From the NCBI GenBank assembly GCA_031472005.1, contig PZJY01000002.1:1240001-1304000 (forward strand): 64,000 bases of DNA. Direction: 5' to 3'. Positions 54,390-64,000 of the stretch are shown here, piece after piece. The notes below the pieces were generated by a model. The model was not told the DNA's origin and did not search any database. It saw only the letters and a list, made by a program, of their open reading frames with translations. Positions within the stretch are counted from its first letter, which is position 1; each line of letters starts with the position of its first letter. Position numbers and translations under genes: made by a program. The stretch is from Tetracladium setigerum. Taxonomy: Eukaryota; Ascomycota; Leotiomycetes; Helotiales.

Positions 54390-57300
54390 GGTTCCCAAGT
54401 GTTTTCGGTATATGGGTAATTCAACCATTTAATGAGGTAGCAGTTCCGGTTTCTAATTCGTTTATAGTCCAGGATTATTTCTACTTCATATTCGGCGTCC
54501 GGGTTAACAAGTTAAATGTTCACATTAGGGGCTAGAGGCGCTCCTGGTGGTGCTTTCTTGAGGAGGGAAATATGGAATCGGTTATATATTTTCCATATCC
54601 TAGGTAGTTAGAGTTCGTAATTAACTAGTCCGATAACTTTTAAAATTTTGAACGGCCTTAACTTCTTATAATTTAGTTTATCGCTTAGTCTTTATATGTT
54701 AATGTTTTTTCGTAGTAAATAAACTTTATCCCCTCTTTTAGCGTAGGTCCCACTCTACGCTTCGAGTTGTAGTAAATTATTAATCGTTATAATAAAAATA
54801 AGATATCGGCAGCAAGTTCTTTATATAGGTTCTTTAGCTAATCCACTCGGATATTAGCTACTTTTACGTTTTCAGTATCGACCAACGGATGGTTATATGC
54901 CTTAGGGTTAAATCTAAAGTTCGCGAAGAACGGTGATACACCCGTTGTTTTTATATCTACGTTATTAAATGCAAATTAAGCCAACGGTAAGAGTTTTACC
55001 CAGTTATCTTGTTTATAATTAACGTAATAACGTAGGTAGGCTTCCATTGTTTAATTGATACGTTTTATCTGATTATCGGTTTAGGGATAAAAAGCGATTA
55101 ATATTTTCTTTTTAATCTTAAGCTTAGCTATTAGTGATGTCTAGAACTTTAACTTAAATAGTTTATCGCGGTCCGAGAGGATTTCATCCGGTACTCCGTG
55201 TTATGCAATGATCTATCGGATAAACGTGTTAGCTATCTGCTCGGCTGTACTTGATTCGAAGTATAGTATTATATATGCGTATTTAGTTAGGAGGCACGTT
55301 ATAACGAGGATCGAATCGTACACGACTCCCGTTATAAGATCTTTGGAGGGTGGCAGCTTAATAATAAAGTCGAGAGCTATCGATCCCTATGGTCGTGTCG
55401 GGGTTGTAGGTAATTTCATAAGTCCATACGGAGCGTGTCGAGATGACTTGTTCCGTATATATGTATCGCATTAAGTTATAACCTCTTTAACTATGTTCCT
55501 AATCCTAGGGAAGTAGTATTTCCTAAATAGCCTCGCGAGGGTCTTAGCTATTCCCTGATGCCTATAAGCTAACAGCTTATACTATTATTATACGAAGGCT
55601 TTTCGTACTCCGGTTAGAATGTAAGTTCTTTCTTAAAAGAGTAATAATCCTTCCACGTTCCTTAAGAATCCGTTTCCTAATTCCTTCGTTTATTATTTCG
55701 TAATAGGGTCTTAATCGTACCCTTTTAAATAAGTTCTTCGAAGGTTCGATCCTTAAGTCGTATAATAGCGGCTATTTACACTCGGTTATATATTAGGGAG
55801 GACCCGTCTTATCGGAGTATTACTCCTAAAGGCGAGGTCTTATTACCTATATATTCTAGTTTTCTATTAAGTGCATCGGCTCGAGCGTTCTCGGAGCCTT
55901 TAATATATCGAATATTGAAGTTATATAATGAAAGTGTTTCGGCCCATCGGACTTATCGCTTATTAAGTTCTTTAGTCGTTATGAAATAGATAAGATTCTT
56001 ATAATTAGAAAGAATATCTATCTTCGTAGACGACCCTTCCAAGTATACCTTCCATTCTTATAACGCTATAACAATTATAAGTAACTCCTTATCGTAAATC
56101 TTATAATTAAGTTCCGCAAATGTGAGTTTTCTTAAAAAGAATACGACTAGTCGCTAGCGACTATCTTCGCCGGGTTGACTATAGATTGCTCTAATAGCGA
56201 AGTCTAACGAGTCCGTTTTTATACGTTTTAGTTTCGTGGGATTATAGTGTCTAAGAATTGGTTCCTTAGCGAACATTTCTTTTAACGTGTCTATAACTTT
56301 CTAAGCTTTAGAAGTCCATTCGAATGTTTAATCTTTATAAGTAAGGTCCGTGAGTAGTTTTGCAATTGCCGAGTAGTTCTTAATATAGCGTTAATAATAA
56401 TTACAGAAACTTAAGAAACTCTATATTTCTTTTATATTTATTAGTGATTCCCACTTAAGTATTACTTTAACCTTATCTAGGTCCATTTCGAATCCGTTTA
56501 TAGTGATAATATGTCTATAAAACTTAACTCGTTCTATTAAGAAGTGGCATTTATCTAGGCTAACTTTTAAATAATGTTTTCGTAAAGCTTAAAAAACTAA
56601 CCTGACGTGCTTCTCGTGTTTAGCGACGTCCTTTAAATAGATAAGGATATCGTCGAGGTAAACAATATAAAATACGTCGATGTATTCTCGTAGAGTATTA
56701 TTAATTAATCGTTAGAAGGTGGCTGGGGCATTGCATAATCCGAAGTGCATTACTAGGAACTCATATAATCCTCACTAGGTACGAAAAGTAGTCTTGTTTT
56801 CGTCGCCTTCCTTTATTCTTATAAGATTAAAGGCTGACTTCAGGTCGATCTGGGTGAAGATCTTCGATCCTTGTGTCCTGTCCCTCAGATCGTCGAGTAG
56901 TGGTAGCGAATAACGATCTTTGATAGTGTGGTCGTTTAGTTTTCGCCAATCCACAACCGGGCGTCGTTTATTAGTTTTAGGTTTTGGTATAAAGAAGATA
57001 GGTGCTCCCCACGGAGATTTAAATTCCCTAATATATCCTTTTATTAATATTTCGTCGATAAAGATTTTAAGCGTCCTCGAGTCCGTATCGTTCATTCTAC
57101 GCAATGGTTCGCAAACCGGTTTTACGTCTTCTTTTAGGATAATCTCGTGATCTTAATCCTAGTGTGCTAGTAATGCTATGAGATCTTATACCTCGGTGAA
57201 TAAGTCTCGGAATTCTTCGTATTATTTCGGCAATAATACCTCTTTCGTACCCTCTTTTAATAAGCGTATAGGTTTAGTTACTTCTAGCCTTTACTAACTT

Positions 57301-59742
57301 ATGAACTCGTCCTTATTTAGTCATAAGACAATTCATTCCTTTTCGTAATTACACCTCTTAAAGTCTATTATTCTATTTGTCTAATCGATCATTAAGTTGT
57401 GGGCCTTAAGCTAAGGTAGTCCTAGGATAACATTATATAAGATATTAATAATATCGAACGTGATTTCTTCCTTATATCCTAAGTGTGTAACTATAATGAG
57501 AGGAATTGTTTATAATTCCACTTCTCCACCATTGTAATTGATTTTGGATCTATCGACTATAACGAGTTAGTAAGGTTTCCCTTTAATATAAGTAGCGACC
57601 ATATATTTCTTAGCCAACGTTATAAATATAAAGTTTCCTATAGATCCTGAATTAATTATTGCTATAACTAGTCTTAAGATCTAAGGGATCTTAACGTCTA
57701 GTTTTAATTGTTCGTACCCGGCTGCGCATAGCTCTCGGGGCGGTTCTTCGTATGGATTTTCATATTTCTCGCCGGAGTCTCTAGCGTTTATCTACTAGTA
57801 GAAACTTCCGTCGAGTACGTTCTGCTATTCGAGGACTATTCCCCTATAGCTAGTAACGATATACACGTGTCCTTTAACAAGTGTGGGTGTTTTAGGTTCC
57901 ATGCTTTCGAAGTAGTATTGGTATGAATCCGCGATATTGTTCTAGGTACGGAGTCGTTTACTCTGTGCCCGGATAACCTATCGCTCTCCTTCTTTTAGAG
58001 TAGGCAGTTCCCGATGGTAGGGTGGAGTTTCATTAGGCAGGTCCTGTATGTAAATCTTAATGCTATTATACTGTCGGTCTTCTCCTTAAACGTAGATCCA
58101 TCCGATGCGATCTTCGTCCTTATATGCGACTTCTTAGATTTAGCTATATGCTGGTCCTCCGAAAGGTGGCGTGCCTGGTTCACTGTAAACAGGTCTCAGG
58201 GGTTTGTTCGACATATCTATTCCCTTTTGGAAGTGGGGTGTTCTTCCCTTTGGATAACTATCCATTATTCCTTTATCATGGGGTGGTTAGCTCGTCGGAC
58301 TTCCCGTTAAACTTCTTCCTCTATGGGGTCGGGAACCTGGTCGCTGCGCATTTAGTACTTATTATTATGGGCGTCTATCCCTGGTCCGTTAGAACATTTA
58401 TAGAATAATCCGTTCTGGCCACGCTCGTAACATCCCGTAGTCTGTATTTTGCGTTTCGGGACTTTCATTAACTTATCGTCGGGACAGAGGTAATAAAGAC
58501 CTCCTCTGTTCCGATCGTAACATCCGGTGGGGGCCCTTAGGAACTGCTCCCTAGAAGGGTCCTTGCAAACCGGGGTGTAGTCGTCGTCGTAGTTTATAAT
58601 AAGGCATTCGCATATAATGCTTTCGTATTTATCGTATCTTTCCTTCCTTTATTCCTCCTAATTATAGCGTTCACTATTAGTTCCGTCTTCGGGACCGTAG
58701 GAAGGTTTACTCGCTAGCAGACGTAGAGATAGAATCCGTAAGTGGGGCATTTCTATTAAAGTAGTCTTCCCTAGTTACGTTCACGCGTATTCTTCTTTCC
58801 TTTTAGGATTATAATAGCTATACTTATTTATCGGATTTCAAGGGATACGGCTTACTTCTTCTATCCTGTTTTCCCTTTTTTATGGGAGTCTGCTCGGTGG
58901 CCCGTATGTCCATATTCGAAGCAAAGTCCCTCCTTCCTTCGTTTCTTTATTACTTCCTTTAAAAGCTATTTCTTTAGTTGAAACTTAGGTTTCTTTTAGA
59001 TTGCATCTAGTTCTATTAACCGAGGTCCATAATAGTTACTACTTTAGATATTTCGTCCTTAATAGCGAGGTTTCTTAAGGGTTCCGTGATAATTCTTAGG
59101 AATCCCATGTCCTTGCTCCATCAGACGTTCCGTGATACGTTAGTCGAAATGGAGTGCCTTTTTAATCATTTCGGCTAATTTATCCGGTCGTTCAGGCAGT
59201 CGATGGATCTCGTCCTTAATGTTTACTTTTAATCCCGAGTAGAACTAAGAATTAGCGGCGGTGTTGTCCCAAGTTAGGATAGCTTATAATCGTTAGAACT
59301 TAGCGACGTACTTAGCGACAATGGTTATTTAGCGAAGCTTTCGCAAGCTAATATCCGCGGCAAATTCCTGGTCTTAATCCCTGAAGATCTAAGTAATACC
59401 TTATTCGAACCTATCCCATAAGTTAAACAGGGTGCGGGTGAATGGCTCGGCGTCGGTATTAACTAGTTCGGGCGGATCAATGTTTTCTATAGCGTCGTTT
59501 AAGTGAGGCTCGACCTAGTCAAAGGCTAGTCCTCGCAAGAACGAAGCGGCCTATATAGTTCGTTCAGCGGCGCTAGAGAACTTATCTTTATTAAATACCT
59601 AATAGAGTTTACATTAGGTGAGGAATTCTCGGAGCTTAGAACGTTGTCCGTGATAGAGGTCGGGTAGCTTTCCCTTTGGCGAAGCTGACTGAATCCCGTT
59701 ATCACTAGTCGGAGTGGCGGTGGGTGGTCCTCGGGAAGACAT
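54390..59742 (-). pseudogene. gag-pol relic of element 2
   Basis: Read on the minus strand, gag begins at 59742 and a nucleocapsid knuckle remains partly recognisable at 58875-58925 (CFEY...GHRADS). The RT is best preserved at 57104-56775: an open 109-codon block contains FKSPWGAPIFFIPKPK, VVDWRKLNDHTIKDRYSLPLLDDL, FTQIDLKSAFNLIRI and KTTFRT, which are unmistakably Ty3/gypsy. YLDD is at 56649-56660. RNase H and integrase follow toward 54800. Stops and frameshifts interrupt it many times, so no functional polyprotein remains, though damage is lighter than in element 1. Confidence 0.9.
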
Positions 59743-59785
59743 CGTGGTATATTGTGAGTCGGGTCTCTAGAGAAGGTGCTTAAAG

Positions 59786-60261
59786 TGTAACGGTTACTAT
59801 TTACACGGAAGTAAATAGCTAAGTCAGGTTAATATTCGTTGACAGAGAGCGGATCACAGGTACGGCAATAGACTAGTTACTAGAATAAAAGATATTCAAT
59901 TTGAGTTAAGCACGAAGTTCCTATCTAATGAAAACTATCTTATCCTTATATATAACCTTCGTTCTCCTGGAGTCGAGGAGTCGACCGAGTCGATGCCATC
60001 GACCCGTCGACACCGTCGACTCCCTGAGAGTCGACATGTCTTAGCGTGAACACACGTCGACCCAATCACGTGACTAGGCCCACAGCTTATTATTACCTTT
60101 TCACCTATATAATTAATATTACTATTATTAATCCTATGAGTTCTCTATGAAGTGGTTCCTAGGAGCCTCGCTCCTAGGATCCATGGTGCTCCCGAGCCTC
60201 AGGCTCCCAGGATCCAGCGTGCTCCTGGGGTCACTTAACTCCCAGGATCACGTTCGTAACA
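59786..60261 (-). repeat. 5' LTR of element 2
   Basis: 476 nt paired with 53168-53644. On the minus strand it has a TATATATAAGGA box at about 59945-59956, about 38 nt upstream of the conserved GTGCTTAA (59905-59912), so it probably contains the element's promoter and transcription start. The sequence just outside (59775-59785) is the primer-binding site. Confidence 0.9.
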
Positions 60262-62548
60262 TAAGGCTTTAAAGTCTTTTAGGTTTTCGAATAATCTTAA
60301 ATATTTCTTATATTATACGGGGATCTCCTTCTCGCTCTAGCTAACGTCCCGTAAAGGACTCTTAATACTATTAAGATATCTAGTAACGTCTTTAAATAAG
60401 GTAGCGTAAACCTCGTTCCGGCTATATAATTATTATTATAAACCTTAATAATTATAACGTTTAAATCGTATAATCTCCTCGACCTAATCGATTTTAAGGT
60501 TATATTCTTTAATTTACGATATTCTTAAAATAATAGCGTGGTTTCTTATTAGCGCGATATCGAATTAAATATCCGTAATATATCCTCTTAAGGATAATAA
60601 TTTTAATAAAATCGTTCCTTAATTAATAATTTTAATATTCCCTTTTACTTTAATTTTATTTATTACTTATAATTCGTAAGGTATAATAGTAATAAAAGGG
60701 ATATTAATTTAAGTAACTTCTTTAAAAGAGATAAAGTTCTTAATTACTCCGGAATTAATTATAACCTTAATTAGTTTTCCTTATAATTTTATTTTTACGG
60801 TAATTTATTCGCTTCTTATAATAATATAAACTTCTTAAGGTTTTTATAATAGTTTTATAACCCTTTAATTATTAAATAAGTTTATTTAAGTCTTAAGGTA
60901 AGCGATTTATTTTATTAATCGATAAGGGGTATTAATTTTTAAAGTATAAGCGGCGGCTATATTTATACTTTATATAACGTACTCGAAGGGTTAGCTTAAG
61001 ATCGTTCGAATTCTTCTTTAAGTCCTTTCCTAGTCGACGATTCGAGTCACCTCTTATTTACCTCTTAATTTTAAGACGTCTTTTAATTAATAAATAAATT
61101 CTCTTATATATAACTATTCAATCGTGGCCCGATCGGCCTCAGTGTCGTAGAAATAAATCCTCTCGTAATCCTTATACGAGACGAGGTATTTCTTTCCTTT
61201 AATAAGTTTATAATTAATAGTTTTATAATTATTATATTATTACTCTCCTTTAATTTATTTTTATTTATTTCCTTCTTCCCTGACTCTTATAAAGAATTAA
61301 TATTCTTTAACTTATAATTTATATATAAGGGCTAATTTTAAGCTATTTAATAAATCGCTAAATTCGGTTTCGGATTTAAAGGAAACTTCTTTAAATATTA
61401 TATTATTAATTAAGTCGTATTAAGATTAATATATTAATAGCGTATCGGAGCTATTATACTTAGTAATAAGGCTACTTTATTTAAAATCTTAAGATAAATC
61501 TTCCTTAATAAGAACCTTATTTATAATAATAATTTACTTTTATTAAGTGGTATTTACTTATCGAGTTCTTTACTTCTTAGGATAGTCGGCGGCTTTATAG
61601 CCGGCTTGTCTATACTTATAATAAAGTTAGTTTTCTCGGCGGCGTTTCTTTTCTTCCGGCGAGAGTAATTTCGGGCCCTTTTAAGAGATATTAACTTATT
61701 AAGAACGTCCTTAATATTAACCTCGGTGGTGTTATTTCCTCCTTTAGCTATTATTAAGTCTTCGTTCTTTATTATCCCTCTTTCCTTAGTCGTTCCCTTT
61801 CTTAGCTTTATATAACCGATTATCTAATTAAATAGCGTGTTTAATTAAAGTATTTAAATTTAAAAATAAACCTCTTAACTTAATAAGTTCTTCCTTAAGG
61901 TAAGGCTTTAAGCCTCTCTTAAAGAGTTTTAAGAGGGCGATAACGTCTTATCTAGTCTTAACTTTATATTATTAAAATTCCGTGGAGTAACTTAAGGTAA
62001 ATCTCGTTTACTTAAGGTTTAAGAGTTTTTGAATTATTACCTAAATAGCGTTGAAATCCTTAAATATCTTTTTAATTTTATTCTTAAACTTATCTTAATT
62101 CTTAAAAATCTCTTAAGTCTTTATTATTATCTTTCTATCGGTACGATACTTATAAAAGTTTATTAAGAATAATTTTATTTAATCTTAAGTAACGGATTTA
62201 AGGAAAGAGGTCGCGTAAAGGCTCTTAACGTAAATCGTAATAAACTTATTATCGTTAAAAGAGAAATAGATTTTTATTTAAAGGATAAAAGAGTTTAAGT
62301 TCTTCCTTATATTATTAAACTTATCGGGTTAAGAAACTCGGATAGCTTCTTTTAATTTAAAAGGAGTTAAGTTATCGTCCTCGTTATTAAAGTTATCGTC
62401 GTCGTCGACGTTTATCTTATCGTTAGCGCTTAATACGTCCTCGGGTTCTTTCCCTTTAAGATTACTATTATTAATTAAGGTGAGGTCGAGTTTATTAATA
62501 TTAATACTAGCGCTATTAGTGTTTCCGGTTATAAGGGCTATTATTAAT
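60262..62548 (-). pseudogene. gag and 5' pol relic of element 3, second fragment
   Basis: This continues element 3 on the other side of the element 2 insertion. On the minus strand it covers gag from about 62548, an acidic stretch with Asp/Asn runs near 62390-62420, the CCHC nucleocapsid knuckle (61623-61582), protease and the start of RT. In the knuckle all four zinc ligands of CX2CX4HX4C are now Tyr (codons at 61621, 61612, 61597 and 61582), each one transition away from Cys or His. The fragment is strongly AT-rich with TAA stops throughout. Confidence 0.75.
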
Positions 62549-62580
62549 ATCGTTCTTACTTTAATAAAAGGTGCTTAAAG

Positions 62581-63013
62581 TGTCACGGTTCCGATTTTAT
62601 TAATTAAAGTGAGGTCGTAATCGAGGGTTTATTTACTAATTAAAGTAAGGAAGTTAATTATAAGGGTGATTATAAGTAAGAATAAGTTAATATTAATAAT
62701 ATATAATCTTAATTTAAATATTAAGTTAAGCACGAAGCTCTTTATTTAATAAAATAACTAAATTACTTATATTAAGTTAGATAACCCGGGATCCTTTAGA
62801 TCTTAAGGATCTAGATCTTAGGATTTATATCCTTAAGATCCTTAAGGTCTATTACGTAATTACTTAAGTAATTACTAATAATCTTTTCCTATAATTAATT
62901 AGGTTATTAGAGTTCTTTATAAAGTAGTAATAATAAGCTATTAAGTTATACTAATTATTATAATGCTCCCGAGCCTCAGGCTCCTCACGTGCACATAAGT
63001 CACGTTCGTAACA
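62581..63013 (-). repeat. 5' LTR of element 3 (right on plus strand)
   Basis: 433 nt paired with 42380-42825. It has TGTCACGGTTCC at one end and GTTCGTAACA at the other, and the GAGCCTCAGGCTC hairpin near 62970. Confidence 0.85.
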
Positions 63014-63199
63014 CCTAGTTAGTTATAAGAAAAGGATTAGTAGTAATTGCTTAAGTAATCACGTGACGCGCTTATTAGACGATCTTACGAGCGCGCGCGC
63101 CTTATTAAATATCTTATAAGGCTTATATAATAATTATAATAATAAGAAAGTTTTTATATAAGTAGGATAATATTTCATTAGATAAAGAGCTTCGTGCTT
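63014..63199 (+). repeat. Partial LTR, element 3 family, opposite orientation
   Basis: Directly abutting the right LTR of element 3, this stretch matches the middle of the same LTR read in the other direction: CCTAGTTAGTTATAAG, TAATTGCTTAAGTAATCACGTGA, TATATAAGTAGGATAAT and GAGCTTCGTGCTTAA occur in the LTR's order. Both LTR ends are missing. It is a truncated solo LTR. Confidence 0.65.
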
Positions 63200-64000
63200 A
63201 ATGTGATGACCATCAACACATGACCCACACGTGACCACCAGGATCGCACCAGTACCGGGCCAGTTGCGGACTAGTCCCGATGCACAAGCAGGAGCACTTG
63301 ATGGCCTGGAAGTTACGGATGCCTTACGGCCTTATTACGGATATATATATAGCCCGGCCTCTAGCCACTTATTAATCGGTAGTTTTCTTCTTTTCTTAAT
63401 ATTAGAGCCTATTATTACGACCGATTATTATTCATTAATATATATCATTATATATCCTTACTTTAATTACGTGATCGTACCGGTGAATAGTGCCGTTATA
63501 TAAAAGAAGAAAACTCGACTCCGCCGGTGACGGCTTTTATATATCTTAATTAGCGACTTTATTAGAATATTTAATAATACCTTTCACCTAAGTAACGGAC
63601 CCCTTCCGGTAAAGTTGCGAAGAGTTAAGTAATTAAAGACCACTTAGATAATTAATGATATTAAGGTTTAATATTAGCACTGGTAGCTAGTAAAATCAAG
63701 CGAGCGACTTCCGAGAACTCGCTACGTTAAGGAGTAAGAACGTATCGACTGCGCTCCGAGAGACTTTAATAACCCCTTATATAAAGGAAACTATAATAAT
63801 ATTAAGTGTTAACTAATTTAAAAGTTATCCGGAAGATATTAATATCCTACCCGGTATAAATACTAACCTCCCACCACTTCTTAACGACCATTACTAACTA
63901 TCACTCCCCTTTAGCTTTAATTAAGTATCGCGGCCGGTGGCCACCGACACTAATACTACCGACACCAAGGCTACCGAGATGTCGATTAACTAGTTAAGTA
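63200..64000. other. Unidentified segment, possibly the LTR and leader of another element
   Basis: After the partial LTR the composition changes: 63200-63330 is GC-rich with no match to the nest. TATATATATAG at 63343-63352 resembles a TATA box, followed by AT-rich sequence with scattered GC islands (GCCGGTGACGG near 63520-63535). A 90-codon open frame (63231-63503) crosses this but reads through TATA-like sequence and is unlikely to be a gene. A stretch near the end (63930-63985, ACCGACAC repeats) could be a gag start. I cannot identify the element. Confidence 0.35.

Larger units (their letters stand above)
53168..60261 (-). mobile_element. Ty3/gypsy LTR retrotransposon, element 2 (full length, least damaged)
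   Basis: This 7094-nt element has LTRs of 477 and 476 nt (53168-53644, 59786-60261) and a perfect 5-bp target duplication, TAAGG (53163-53167 and 60262-60266). It is inserted in the reverse transcriptase region of element 3 and is oriented on the minus strand, with gag starting at 59742. The same gag start as element 1 (MSSRGPPTATPTSD) puts both in one family. It is GC-richer than elements 1 and 3 and keeps longer open stretches, so it is probably the youngest insertion or was less heavily mutated. Confidence 0.92.
42380..63013 (-). mobile_element. Ty3/gypsy LTR retrotransposon, element 3 (host of a nest)
   Basis: The outer element has its LTRs at 42380-42825 and 62581-63013, both starting TGTCACGGTTCC and ending GTTCGTAACA on the plus strand. 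Internal sequence survives as 42826-42835, 49785-53167 and 60262-62580, read on the minus strand, and is interrupted by elements 1 and 2. Gag begins near 62548 (the ATG now looks like ATA), a ruined CCHC knuckle is at 61582-61623 and the reverse transcriptase catalytic box reads YLND instead of YLDD (52641-52654). Its gag differs from that of elements 1 and 2, so it is a related but separate family. No matching 5-bp target duplication is found at its outer ends (CTCTT on the left, CCTAG on the right), so one end was probably rearranged. Confidence 0.8.

Noticed and set aside
42836..60261. CRISPR-like or other spacer arrays in the AT-rich block
   Set aside because: Repeats here resolve into LTR pairs and RIP-damaged coding sequence. 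No regularly spaced direct repeats with unique spacers were found.
63231..63503. 90-codon plus-strand open frame near the right end
   Set aside because: It runs through a TATA-like block and AT-rich sequence with no protein signature.

Overview
The window looks like a filamentous ascomycete (Pezizomycotina). The evidence is short GT-AG introns (about 43-175 nt, one of 544 nt) with CTAAC/CTGAC-type branch sites, fungus-specific domain combinations, and repeats carrying the C-to-T/G-to-A scars of repeat-induced point mutation (RIP). The dispersed TACCTACC/GTAGGTA tracts in promoters remind me of Leotiomycetes, but that placement is a guess.

Region 1 (1-23.2 kb) is gene-dense and mostly housekeeping. 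It holds an uncharacterised coiled-coil protein, eIF2B beta (GCD7), the lipin-activating phosphatase subunit NEM1, the largest RNA polymerase III subunit, a neutral ceramidase, the spliceosomal protein SPF27/BCAS2, the PKA regulatory subunit, and a CBM48 (AMPK-beta-like) protein. All but SPF27 are spliced, and exon phases were checked by hand.

Region 2 (26-36.1 kb) is more accessory. It has a C2H2 plus fungal-specific-domain transcription factor, a quinone-oxidoreductase-like MDR enzyme, a GRE2-like reductase and a monocarboxylate-type MFS transporter. Together they could be a small catabolic or detoxification group, with no biosynthetic backbone enzyme.

Region 3 (36.1-42.4 kb) is the edge of an AT-rich block. 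It contains one intact-looking gene, a divergent S-adenosylmethionine synthetase paralogue that lacks two active-site residues. Around it lie a pair of small inverted-repeat elements each ending in a G run, a 19-bp tandem array and a mariner-like MITE.

Region 4 (42.4-63.0 kb) is a nested set of three Ty3/gypsy LTR retrotransposons. Element 3 (minus strand, 42380-63013) is the host. Element 1 (plus, 42836-49779, target duplication CCCTT) and element 2 (minus, 53168-60261, target duplication TAAGG) sit inside it. All are wrecked by RIP. The most notable content is a second gene relic on the strand opposite gag-pol, between pol and the downstream LTR of elements 2 and 3, which has the cysteine spacing of a Zn2Cys6 cluster. 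The last kilobase has an opposite-facing LTR fragment and an unidentified, possibly LTR-like, segment.

Three genes (uncharacterised gene, RNA Pol III subunit, GRE2-like reductase) each need one extra base at a homopolymer to stay in frame. This points to systematic homopolymer under-calling in the assembly rather than real gene loss.
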